From NCBI GenBank assembly GCA_946413885.1, contig CAMKMK010000091.1, positions 1-8,750 on the forward strand: a stretch of 8,750 nucleotides of DNA, given 5' to 3'. Source of the DNA: an uncultured Prevotellaceae bacterium (GTDB lineage Bacteria > Bacteroidota > Bacteroidia > Bacteroidales > Bacteroidaceae). Shown here piece after piece: positions 1 to 6,961 of the stretch (position 1 is its first letter; the number at the start of each line of letters is the position of its first letter). Both the position numbers and the translations under genes were made by a program. The notes under the pieces are model-generated. The model saw only the letters and a list, made by a program, of their open reading frames with translations, did no database searches and had not been told where the DNA came from.

Positions 1-436
1 CCAGGAAGGCGTTACAGTCAACATGACTCTGATGCAAGATATGGGCTACCATGCTACTTGTGGTCGTTTTGCCATGAGTTCCTGCAACGCAAAGACCTTT
101 TAAAGAATGAGTCAGCGTACCTAATACTTGAGCTCTCTTCTGAACCTCGAAGCCTTCCTTCTTGAAAAAGACGAGTTCCTTATGTTCTTCTGGGATAGCT
201 GGCGTATAGACTACGAGACAGGAGTCTTTGTCTTTGCATTCTGTGGGAATAAGTTCGACGTTCTCCTCATAGTGCACTTTTGCACCTTCATCACGCAGTT
301 TCTCCGTCAAGTCACTGGGAGTCTTGTCATATCCAGCTACGACAATTCCTTTATGAAGGAAGTAACGTGCGATAGCACTCATGCCTATCCCACCGATTCC
401 TACGAAGTATACAGCTTTTATATCGTTCAGATTCAT
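1..436 (-). CDS. murC: UDP-N-acetylmuramate--L-alanine ligase (MurC), 3' end missing
   Basis: Cytoplasmic ATP-dependent Mur ligase that attaches L-alanine to UDP-MurNAc, the first peptide step of peptidoglycan precursor synthesis. Reading the minus strand from the ATG at 436-434 gives 145 uninterrupted codons that run off the left edge; MurC is usually about 460 residues, so roughly the first third is present. Visible motifs are the N-terminal UDP-binding glycine loop GIGGIGMS (residues 13-20), YTPAIP (77-82), and the ATP-binding loop GTHGKTTTSSM (119-129); the GTHGKTT form is typical of MurC rather than MurD, E or F. The start lies 15 bases after the murG stop, with AGGAAG overlapping that stop, which fits coupled translation in the same operon. 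No frameshift is seen in the visible part. The identity is secure; only the C-terminal two thirds cannot be judged. Confidence 0.96.
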   Translation of the reverse strand, partial: MNLNDIKAVYFVGIGGIGMSAIARYFLHKGIVVAGYDKTPSDLTEKLRDEGAKVHYEENVELIPTECKDKDSCLVVYTPAIPEEHKELVFFKKEGFEVQKRAQVLGTLTHSLKGLCVAGTHGKTTTSSMVAHILHQSHVDCNAFL

Positions 437-447
437 TATCTTACTAT

Positions 448-453
448 CTTCCT
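448..453 (-). promoter_or_regulatory. Shine-Dalgarno-like site of murC overlapping the murG stop
   Basis: AGGAAG on the minus strand lies 11 bases before the murC ATG and includes the last two bases of the murG TAG stop. It supports the chosen murC start and coupling to murG. Confidence 0.5.
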
Positions 454-1567
454 AATTTTGATCATCTGCTAGTTTGGCTACTTCCTTAGCAATTATTTCT
501 GCTGAGTTAGGAAAGGCCATTTTTAGAGCATTTTGGCCTAAAGACTCTAACAGTTCCTTATTGGTTACAGTTTCAATGGCAAGAGGTATCAGTTTTTCTC
601 TTGCATCTACATCACGAACCAGAATGGCAGCTTGTTTGTTAACGAGAGCCATCGCATTATGAGTCTGATGGTCTTCTGCCACATTGGGACTTGGCACCAA
701 AATGGAAGGTTTGCCTAAAAGACACAACTCGCTTATGCTGCTGGCTCCAGCTCGACTAATGACCAAGTCCGCCAGTTTGTATGCATGATCCATCTTACTG
801 ATGAAATCTGTCACATACAGATTGTCAGGTTTGTCTATCTTATCCAACTCTTCTTGTAAGGTAATCTTGTAATAACTACCTGTCTGCCAAATGAGTTGTA
901 TTGGCGAAGTTGCTATTCTATGTACATTTTGTAGCACACTTTCATTCAATGTTTTAGCCCCCAGACTTCCGCCAATCAGTAAGATGGTTGGTAGATTGGG
1001 ATTGAGTCCGAATGTGGCAGCAGCTTCTTCTTTGGTAGTGTTCTTGTCTAAAAGGTTTTGACGAACAGGATTCCCTGTTAAAAGAATCTTATCCTTGGGG
1101 AAGAATCGTTCCATTCCTTCATAGGCCACACAAATCTTTTGCGCTTTTTTTGCCAATGATTTGTTGGTTAATCCAGCAAAACTGTTTTGTTCTTGTATGA
1201 GACAAGGTATTCCTAATTCATGGGCAGCATTCAGAGTCGCAGAACTTGCATATCCCCCCACACCAATTGCTACTTGTGGTTGGAACTCACGAATTATTTT
1301 TTTTACCTCATGTTTACTCTTCAAGAATTTCCATAAAACGCTTATATTTCCAGGTTTCCATAAGGGACGAAGCAGACCATGAACTGGCAGCCCAACTATC
1401 TCGTATCCTGCAGCAGGTACGCGTTTCATCTCCATCCGCCCCTCTGCACCGATAAATAGTATTTTTGCATCAGGATATAAATCCTTGAGCGCATTGGCAA
1501 TGCTGATAGCTGGGAATATGTGTCCCCCAGTACCACCACCGCTTATGATAAATCTTTTTTCAGTCAT
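452..1567 (-). CDS. murG: UDP-GlcNAc--lipid I N-acetylglucosaminyltransferase (MurG)
   Basis: Peripheral membrane GT-B glycosyltransferase on the cytoplasmic face that adds GlcNAc to lipid I to make lipid II. The 371-residue product is full length for the family. The N-terminal domain carries GGGTGGH followed by IFPA (residues 10-20), GVGGYAS (102-108) and the acceptor-side segment QEQNSFAGLTNK (125-136; E. coli has HEQN here). The C-terminal UDP-GlcNAc domain has TGNPVR (164-169), GGSLGA (199-204), SRAGASSISE (271-280, the glutamate matching the donor-binding one in E. coli) and DHQTHNA (299-305). The ATG start at 1567 puts the first glycine loop at the expected place and has GGAG 12 bases upstream. 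It lies 18 bases after ftsW and 15 before murC. No anomaly seen. Confidence 0.98.
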   Translation of the reverse strand: MTEKRFIISGGGTGGHIFPAISIANALKDLYPDAKILFIGAEGRMEMKRVPAAGYEIVGLPVHGLLRPLWKPGNISVLWKFLKSKHEVKKIIREFQPQVAIGVGGYASSATLNAAHELGIPCLIQEQNSFAGLTNKSLAKKAQKICVAYEGMERFFPKDKILLTGNPVRQNLLDKNTTKEEAAATFGLNPNLPTILLIGGSLGAKTLNESVLQNVHRIATSPIQLIWQTGSYYKITLQEELDKIDKPDNLYVTDFISKMDHAYKLADLVISRAGASSISELCLLGKPSILVPSPNVAEDHQTHNAMALVNKQAAILVRDVDAREKLIPLAIETVTNKELLESLGQNALKMAFPNSAEIIAKEVAKLADDQN

Positions 1568-1579
1568 ATGTGATTCTTG

Positions 1580-1583
1580 CTCC
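1580..1583 (-). promoter_or_regulatory. Shine-Dalgarno-like site of murG
   Basis: GGAG on the minus strand lies 12 bases before the murG ATG, just after the ftsW stop. The spacing is longer than optimal, so its contribution is uncertain. Confidence 0.4.
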
Positions 1584-1585
1584 AG

Positions 1586-2821
1586 TTAGGTTGTGCTTGT
1601 TGCTATTATCTTTTGTTCATTACTACTTGGCTCGTCCACTCTCTTGGCAGAGCGGCTCACACTTAATATCATGCCGATATAGGCACAGTTAACGAAGGTA
1701 GCTGTACCTCCTTTACTGATTAAAGGGAGAGGTTGACCCGTAACGGGAAAGGCTCCTACGGCTACAGCCATATTTATCATGGCTTGTACTACCATCATCA
1801 AGGCTAATCCCATTACCAGATAAGCGGGGAACAATGCTTTACATCGCTTAGCTATCTTCATGGCTCTCCACATCAATAATAAATAGAGGAACATTACGAA
1901 GGCTCCACTCAGAATTCCGCCTTCTTCGATGATAATGGCATAGATGAAATCAGAGAAGGCTTGAGGAAGATAATCTCGTTCCACTGAGTTGCCAGGGCCT
2001 TTACCTACAATATTACAAGTGGCAATTGCTATTTTTGCATGTGTTACTTGTATGTTGTCATAAATGTCGTAGTCGTCAGGATTCTCAGGTGTAACGTGAT
2101 GATCCGTGATGCGATGAACCCAAGTAGGTACACGATGAAGAATCCCATGTTCTTGGGCACTCCAATTGTCTAGAGTAGATTCAGGTATAGAGTGGGCAAC
2201 AAAAACGCCAAGTGCAGCTGCTGCAATCATTCCCCCCACTATCCATGCCAACCATTTCGCAGATACCTGTGAGATAAACATTATACCCAATATCACAATG
2301 AAGATTATTCCTGCAGTGGATAGGTTCTCTGTTGCTATCAGGCCGACAACTAAGAACGTAAGTCCCAAAACAATCTTGAAGGAAAGGTTTGATGCTCCTT
2401 TTTCAGTTCGCATAGAGGACAAAAGAAATGCTGAAACGCCTACGAGATTGATTTTTGCAAGTTCGGAAGGCTGAAAACTGAAAATCCCCACATCGAGCCA
2501 TCGGGCTCCACCATTAATCTTGCCTGCAAAAAGTACAATGATCAGCATTGCGAAGGAGCCCAGAAGCATCAATACATTAAGCAGCTTGAACCATACGCAA
2601 GGTATCAAGTGTATTAACCATGCCAGTATGATTCCAACCAACACGAAAGAGCCATGTCTCATCACGGGATCCCAATAGTGTCCTGAGTCATAACTCATGT
2701 TGCTGCTGGCGCTATATACCTCTATGACAGAAACCATACAAAGGAGTAGGAAGATCATCCATACTACCGTGTCGCCCTGCATGAGGCCTTTTTCTTCAAA
2801 TGATGCTTTGTTCAGTGTCAT
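1586..2821 (-). CDS. ftsW: SEDS-family peptidoglycan glycosyltransferase (FtsW)
   Basis: Polytopic membrane protein that polymerises lipid II into glycan strands at the septum, acting with a class B penicillin-binding protein, here most likely the FtsI encoded upstream. The 411 residues contain about ten hydrophobic segments (roughly 18-38, 57-74, 79-98, 119-137, 148-164, 168-184, 189-209, 292-317, 331-356, 372-390). SEDS signatures are NGGARW then FQPSELAK (103-123), GKGPGNS (273-279), the SDFIYA segment (290-295) whose Asp291 aligns with the proposed catalytic aspartate of the large extracellular loop, and PLPLISKGGTA (364-374). RodA is the alternative, but the position between murD and murG favours FtsW. 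The ATG at 2821 lies 14 bases after murD behind an A-rich leader without a clear Shine-Dalgarno; Met14 is a possible later start, less likely given the spacing. Confidence 0.96.
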   Translation of the reverse strand: MTLNKASFEEKGLMQGDTVVWMIFLLLCMVSVIEVYSASSNMSYDSGHYWDPVMRHGSFVLVGIILAWLIHLIPCVWFKLLNVLMLLGSFAMLIIVLFAGKINGGARWLDVGIFSFQPSELAKINLVGVSAFLLSSMRTEKGASNLSFKIVLGLTFLVVGLIATENLSTAGIIFIVILGIMFISQVSAKWLAWIVGGMIAAAALGVFVAHSIPESTLDNWSAQEHGILHRVPTWVHRITDHHVTPENPDDYDIYDNIQVTHAKIAIATCNIVGKGPGNSVERDYLPQAFSDFIYAIIIEEGGILSGAFVMFLYLLLMWRAMKIAKRCKALFPAYLVMGLALMMVVQAMINMAVAVGAFPVTGQPLPLISKGGTATFVNCAYIGMILSVSRSAKRVDEPSSNEQKIIATSTT

Positions 2822-2835
2822 TTTCTTTTTTTTCT

Positions 2836-4170
2836 TTAAAGCGCTCTTACCAATGTTTTAAATTGGTCACCTCTATCTTCCATGTTCTTGAATAAGTCAA
2901 AACTTGCACAACAAGGACTCAACAAAACGGTGTATCCTGGTTTTGCCATTTTTACACAGGCTGCCACACATTCTTTCATGCTATGCGTGTCCTCAACAGG
3001 AAGTCCCATTCCATCGAAGAAATTGTGGAGTTTTGTGTTGTCAGCTCCTAAATAGACCAAGCCAGCGCATTTCTGTTTCACCAGTTCTTTGATAGAGCTG
3101 TAGTCATTTCCTTTATCCTTGCCTCCAATGATCAGGATGGTGGGAGTAGTCATGCTTTCTAATGCGTACCAGCAAGCGTCTACATTAGTAGCCTTTGAGT
3201 CATTGATATATTGCACGCCACCTACACGGGCAACTCTCTCCAGTCGATGTTCTACTCCCTCGAAGTCGCTAAGACTTTTTCGTAAGGTTTCGTCCTTAAT
3301 ACCACTCAGATGGGCAGCAATGCCAGCAGCCAGACTATTGTACATGTTGTGTTTGCCGCTTAAGCTGAGTTCCTCTTGTTCCATATTAAAGGGAGTAGGT
3401 TTCTCTATCACGTATTGGCCATCTGCAATGTAACCTATCATGCCATCTTTTTTCAAGATACTGAATGGACACATTTGAGCTTTGATTCCATATTTTTTCA
3501 GTTCTCTACAGATGACAGGATCATCAGCCCAGTAAACGAATGCGTCTTCTTCTGTCTGGTTTTGTGTGATACGCATCTTGGCATCCGTGTAGTTCTGCAT
3601 ATTGTAATCATATCGGTCCAGATGGTCAGGTGTGATGTTCAACAGAATTGCTATATTTGCTCGGAACTTGTACATGTTGTCTAACTGAAAGCTGCTCAGC
3701 TCGATAATGTAGTAGTCATAAGTTTTTCCTTCTGCAATCTGTAGAGCTAAACTGCGACCAATGTTGCCTGCTAATCCTACATTGTAACCAGCCTCCTTGA
3801 AAATATGATAGATTAAACTCGTCGTTGTTGTTTTGCCATTTGATCCTGTCACACAAATCATCTTGGCGTTTGTGTACCTTCCAGCGAATTCTATTTCACT
3901 AATGATGGGAATTCCGATTTCCTTTGCTTTCAGTACCATAGGAGCATTCTCTGGGATTCCAGGACTTTTTACTATCTCGTCTGCACTAAGGATAAGTTCC
4001 TCAGTGTGATGATCTTCTTCCCAATCCACCTCGTATTCTTTCAACAGATCTTTGTAGTTGTCTTTGATTTTGCCCATGTCACTAACAAAGACATCAAATC
4101 CTTTTGTCTTAGCCAGTGCGGCTGCTCCGACTCCACTCTCTGCGGCTCCTAATATGACAATTCTTTTCAT
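2836..4170 (-). CDS. murD: UDP-N-acetylmuramoyl-L-alanine--D-glutamate ligase (MurD)
   Basis: Cytoplasmic Mur ligase that adds D-glutamate to UDP-MurNAc-L-Ala using ATP. At 444 residues it is full length. Domain 1 begins with the glycine loop GAAESGVGAA (8-17) and includes SPGIP (69-73). The central ATPase domain has GSNGKTTTT (109-117), NIGRS (136-140), NITPDHLDRY (178-187) and a lysine in YTDAK (Lys198) at the position of the carbamylated lysine of E. coli MurD. The C-terminal domain has HN (274-275), NDSKATN (323-329), GGKDKG (349-354) and SPCCASFD with the downstream RGDQF, characteristic of MurD. The ATG at 4170 is 8 bases after the mraY stop, and the AGGA at 4177-4180 overlaps that stop, so start choice and coupling to mraY are well supported. 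Confidence 0.98.
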   Translation of the reverse strand: MKRIVILGAAESGVGAAALAKTKGFDVFVSDMGKIKDNYKDLLKEYEVDWEEDHHTEELILSADEIVKSPGIPENAPMVLKAKEIGIPIISEIEFAGRYTNAKMICVTGSNGKTTTTSLIYHIFKEAGYNVGLAGNIGRSLALQIAEGKTYDYYIIELSSFQLDNMYKFRANIAILLNITPDHLDRYDYNMQNYTDAKMRITQNQTEEDAFVYWADDPVICRELKKYGIKAQMCPFSILKKDGMIGYIADGQYVIEKPTPFNMEQEELSLSGKHNMYNSLAAGIAAHLSGIKDETLRKSLSDFEGVEHRLERVARVGGVQYINDSKATNVDACWYALESMTTPTILIIGGKDKGNDYSSIKELVKQKCAGLVYLGADNTKLHNFFDGMGLPVEDTHSMKECVAACVKMAKPGYTVLLSPCCASFDLFKNMEDRGDQFKTLVRAL

Positions 4171-4176
4171 TTCTTT

Positions 4177-4180
4177 TCCT
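4177..4180 (-). promoter_or_regulatory. Shine-Dalgarno-like site of murD overlapping the mraY stop
   Basis: The minus strand reads TAGGAAAAGAA before the murD ATG. AGGA lies six bases upstream of the start and shares bases with the TAG stop of mraY, an arrangement that suits coupled translation of the two genes. Confidence 0.6.
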
Positions 4181-5441
4181 ATCTAATCTTCAGAGTTACG
4201 ATGGTCAATGTTGCCATGATAATAGAAGTAATCCAGAATCGAGTTGTGATTTTTGATTCCAGCCAACATCCACTGGGCCAATTAAACAGAATCTTGAAGT
4301 TCTCTGGAATCTGACCTGGTTTCACGCGGAAGGCATCGTGAAGTGGTGCTCGTTTGAACACGCGCCACTTCTCATTTCTTTTGTTTCCTATCTTGGCCAC
4401 TCGTGTCTGAAGAAGTACACTGATGCTTTCCATTAAGAACACAAAACACAAAACGGGAATGAGCAATTCTTTGTGGATGATGATGGAAATCACAGCAATA
4501 ATGCCTCCGATAGCCAAGCTTCCCGTGTCGCCCATAAAGACTTGAGCAGGATAGGCATTATACCACAAGAAACCAACCAATGCGCCCACGAAGGCACACA
4601 AGAAGATCACCAATTCTTCAGATCCTGGTATGTACATGATATTCAGATAACTGGCCATTTCAACATGACTGCTCACATAAGCTAATATTCCTAACGCAAG
4701 TCCCATGATGGCAGAATTGCCTGCACACATTCCATCCATTCCATCGTTCAGATTACTTCCATTGCTTACAGCCATTACTACAAAGGTGGTCACAAGTACG
4801 AAGAGAATCCATCCGGCTGCTCGTTTATATTTCCCGCAGAAACTCATGATTTCCGTATAACTTAAATTGTTGTTTTTCACGAAAGGAATGGTTGTGATGG
4901 TACTCTTAACAGGTTCACTCTTGTGTACAACTGTTACAGCGCCTTGCCTTTCAATGGTTACGTTTTCGCGAATTACAGCATCAGGACTCAACCATAAAGT
5001 GAGACCGATGCCTAATCCGAGTAGTGCTTGCCCTATGAGTTTATATATGGGATGCAATCCGTCCTTCGTTATTTTCAACTTGATGTAGTCATCAGCAAAA
5101 CCCAATGCACCAAGCCAGAGGGTAGTTACCAGCATGAGAAGCATATAGATGTTTCTCAATCGACCCAGTAAAAGACAAGGAATTACAGTTGCCACGATGA
5201 TGATCACACCACCCATGGTGGGAACATCTCTCTTCTCTACTCCATAAGGATCTATGCTGGCGTCACGTTGTGCTTCACTTCCTCCATGTTTTTTCATCCA
5301 TTTAATGAAGTATTGTCCCAGCCACATAGAGATGAGCAGACTCAACACGAGGGTAAGCAGGGAACGGAAAGAGATGTAATGCCACAGATTGGCACCCGAT
5401 ACACCAAATTCGCCCAGATATCTAAATAAATAGTACAGCAC
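4179..5441 (-). CDS. mraY: phospho-N-acetylmuramoyl-pentapeptide-transferase (MraY), GTG start
   Basis: Integral membrane enzyme that transfers phospho-MurNAc-pentapeptide from UDP to undecaprenyl phosphate, giving lipid I. The product is 420 residues, longer than the roughly 360 of E. coli but usual for Bacteroidota. Visible motifs are PTMGG (74-78), GFADDYIK with the Asp117-Asp118 pair (114-121), NLNDGMDG (230-237), YPAQVFMGDTGSLA (297-310, Asp305) and RFWI near the C-terminus (401-404). Two stretches account for the extra length: a hydrophilic loop at about 152-198, and extra residues between the histidine motif and RFWI. The histidine motif, normally HHH or, as I recall, HDH in Bacteroides, reads His368-Asp369-Ala370. 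The start codon is GTG at 5441-5439; the following LYYLF matches my memory of related MraY N-termini, and the next in-frame methionine (39) would remove the first membrane segment. It lies 25 bases after murE, with no Shine-Dalgarno. Confidence 0.96.
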   Translation of the reverse strand: MLYYLFRYLGEFGVSGANLWHYISFRSLLTLVLSLLISMWLGQYFIKWMKKHGGSEAQRDASIDPYGVEKRDVPTMGGVIIIVATVIPCLLLGRLRNIYMLLMLVTTLWLGALGFADDYIKLKITKDGLHPIYKLIGQALLGLGIGLTLWLSPDAVIRENVTIERQGAVTVVHKSEPVKSTITTIPFVKNNNLSYTEIMSFCGKYKRAAGWILFVLVTTFVVMAVSNGSNLNDGMDGMCAGNSAIMGLALGILAYVSSHVEMASYLNIMYIPGSEELVIFLCAFVGALVGFLWYNAYPAQVFMGDTGSLAIGGIIAVISIIIHKELLIPVLCFVFLMESISVLLQTRVAKIGNKRNEKWRVFKRAPLHDAFRVKPGQIPENFKILFNWPSGCWLESKITTRFWITSIIMATLTIVTLKIR

Positions 5442-5466
5442 TTTTTCTTGTTTTTCTTTTCAGTTT

Positions 5467-6927
5467 TTATTTCTTATCCAATTCAAATGCTTCACGAATA
5501 ACTTCGTGATCATCGAAATGATGCTTCACTCCTTGCACGATTTGATAATCCTCATGTCCCTTGCCTGCTACCAGAATCACATCTCCAGGCTGAGCTAAAG
5601 TACAAGCTGTGCGGATTGCCTCTTTGCGGTCCACGATACTCAACACTCCCTTGCGTTGTTTGTCATTCAGACCAGCCAGCATGTCATCTATGATAGCTTG
5701 AGGATCTTCGAAACGAGGATTGTCACTTGTAATGATCACATGATCGCTATATCTCACCGCCTCTTGAGCCATCAGAGGGCGTTTTCCCTTATCTCTGTTG
5801 CCTCCAGCACCGCATACCGTCCAGCATTTTCCCTTATGCTGCAGGACTTCTTTGATGGTTGTCAATACGTTTGCTAAGGCATCGGGCGTGTGTGCATAAT
5901 CCACAATAGCTGTCACTCCATTTTTGGATCGAATTGTTTCGAAGCGCCCATTCACAGGTTTCATTGCACTAAGTTGAATCAATGCTTCTTGAGGCTCCAT
6001 ACCCAACATGACAGCTGTACCATATATGGCTAACAGGTTACTTGCATTGAAACGGCCAATGAACTGAACGAAAACATCATGTCCATCCATTTCCAGTTCC
6101 ATTCCCTCGAAACTTTCTTCCAGGATTTTTGCCCTAAAGTTGGCTGCACCTCTCAAGGAATAGGTTTTAACCTGTGCTTTTGTGTTCTGAGTCATCACTA
6201 AACCATTCTTGTCATCAGCGTTTGTGATTACAAAAGCTCCCTTTGGCAATGCATCGAAGAAGGCCTTTTTGGCATCACGATAGTTCTCGAATGTCTTGTG
6301 ATAATCCATGTGGTCACGGGTCAAGTTGGTGAAGATTCCACCAGCGAATGTCAATCCCTCAATTCTTTTTTGTGCCACACTATGACTGCTCACTTCCATG
6401 AAAGCATATTGGCAGCCTTCATCTGCCATCTGTCCCAGCAGTCGATTCAACGTGATAGGGTCGGGCGTGGTACATTCTGTGGATATGGGCTTCCCATCGA
6501 TGTAGTTGCATACGGTACTGCATAGTCCTGTCTTGTGGCCCATACGACGGAAAATGTTGTAGAGGGTTGTTGCAATAGTGGTCTTCCCATTTGTTCCAGT
6601 TACACCTATCAGCTTCACTCTGCTGCTGGGGTTACCGTAGAATTGAGTGGCTATAGGGCCTGCAACGTTCTCTGTATTCTCGTATTGCAGATAGGTTACT
6701 CCCTCATTTAAGGATTCAGGGAGAGTTTCACATGCAATTGCTGCCGCTCCCATCTCGATAGCTTTGTCAATATAGGAATGCCCATCTACTTGAGTACCTC
6801 GCATGGCAATGAACATTTTGCCTTGCTTGATCTGACGAGAGTCTATTTCCACTCCCTTTATATCTATGTCTGGATTGCCAATGATTTTGATTGGCTTAGA
6901 TTTCTGTATCAATTGTTCCAGTTTCAT
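5467..6927 (-). CDS. murE: UDP-N-acetylmuramoyl-tripeptide synthetase, predicted meso-diaminopimelate type (MurE)
   Basis: Cytoplasmic Mur ligase that adds the third residue of the stem peptide to UDP-MurNAc-L-Ala-D-Glu. At 486 residues it is full length. Domain 1 contains DSRQ (29-32) and FIAMRGTQVDGH (39-50). The ATPase domain has GTNGKTT (111-117), TTPDP (153-157), EVSSHS (178-183), NLTRDHMDYH (201-210) and a lysine in DAK (Lys220) at the position that is carbamylated in Mur ligases. The C-terminal domain has VDYAHTPDAL (342-351), GNRDKGKR (376-383), DNPR (402-405) and GKGHED (455-460). In characterised MurE enzymes DNPR marks meso-diaminopimelate specificity, whereas L-lysine enzymes differ there, so a Gram-negative type wall is predicted. 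The ATG at 6927 has AAGG 7 bases upstream. It follows ftsI after 34 bases, the widest gap in the window. Confidence 0.98.
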   Translation of the reverse strand: MKLEQLIQKSKPIKIIGNPDIDIKGVEIDSRQIKQGKMFIAMRGTQVDGHSYIDKAIEMGAAAIACETLPESLNEGVTYLQYENTENVAGPIATQFYGNPSSRVKLIGVTGTNGKTTIATTLYNIFRRMGHKTGLCSTVCNYIDGKPISTECTTPDPITLNRLLGQMADEGCQYAFMEVSSHSVAQKRIEGLTFAGGIFTNLTRDHMDYHKTFENYRDAKKAFFDALPKGAFVITNADDKNGLVMTQNTKAQVKTYSLRGAANFRAKILEESFEGMELEMDGHDVFVQFIGRFNASNLLAIYGTAVMLGMEPQEALIQLSAMKPVNGRFETIRSKNGVTAIVDYAHTPDALANVLTTIKEVLQHKGKCWTVCGAGGNRDKGKRPLMAQEAVRYSDHVIITSDNPRFEDPQAIIDDMLAGLNDKQRKGVLSIVDRKEAIRTACTLAQPGDVILVAGKGHEDYQIVQGVKHHFDDHEVIREAFELDKK

Positions 6928-6934
6928 TTCTATA

Positions 6935-6938
6935 CCTT
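6935..6938 (-). promoter_or_regulatory. Shine-Dalgarno-like site of murE
   Basis: The minus strand reads AAGG seven bases before the murE ATG, a normal spacing. It supports the ATG at 6927 as start. It sits directly downstream of the AT-only inverted repeat. Confidence 0.5.
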
Positions 6939-6939
6939 A

Positions 6940-6956
6940 TTATATATATTATATAA
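6940..6956. repeat. perfect AT-only inverted repeat between ftsI and murE
   Basis: In the widest gap of the window, TTATATA (6940-6946) and TATATAA (6950-6956) are exact reverse complements separated by three bases. The element is built only from A and T, lies just upstream of the murE ribosome-binding site, and could form at best a weak hairpin. It is not followed by a T-tract in the direction of transcription that would make a convincing terminator, and I do not see the Bacteroidota TAnnTTTG promoter element. It may simply be a low-complexity spacer. Confidence 0.5.
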
Positions 6957-6961
6957 GAACT

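Noticed and set aside
128..472. 114-codon open frame on the plus strand
   Set aside because: It lies antisense to the start of murC and the murG-murC junction, both clearly coding on the minus strand, and its product shows no recognisable motif.
1699..1731. ISKGGTA in FtsW instead of ISYGGSS
   Set aside because: The variant matches my recollection of Bacteroides FtsW and so looks like a phylum trait rather than a loss of function.
2822..2835. T-rich run on the plus strand, possible terminator
   Set aside because: No gene is transcribed toward it on the plus strand and no GC-rich hairpin precedes it; on the coding strand it is the A-rich leader of ftsW.
2905..2916. Double cysteine in the MurD SPCCASFD motif
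   Set aside because: The usual form is SPxCASFD, and the variable position tolerates cysteine; I believe it is common in related MurD proteins.
6928..6961. Possible promoter for murE
   Set aside because: The stretch is AT-rich but lacks the Bacteroidota TAnnTTTG element, so I list only the inverted repeat and not a promoter.
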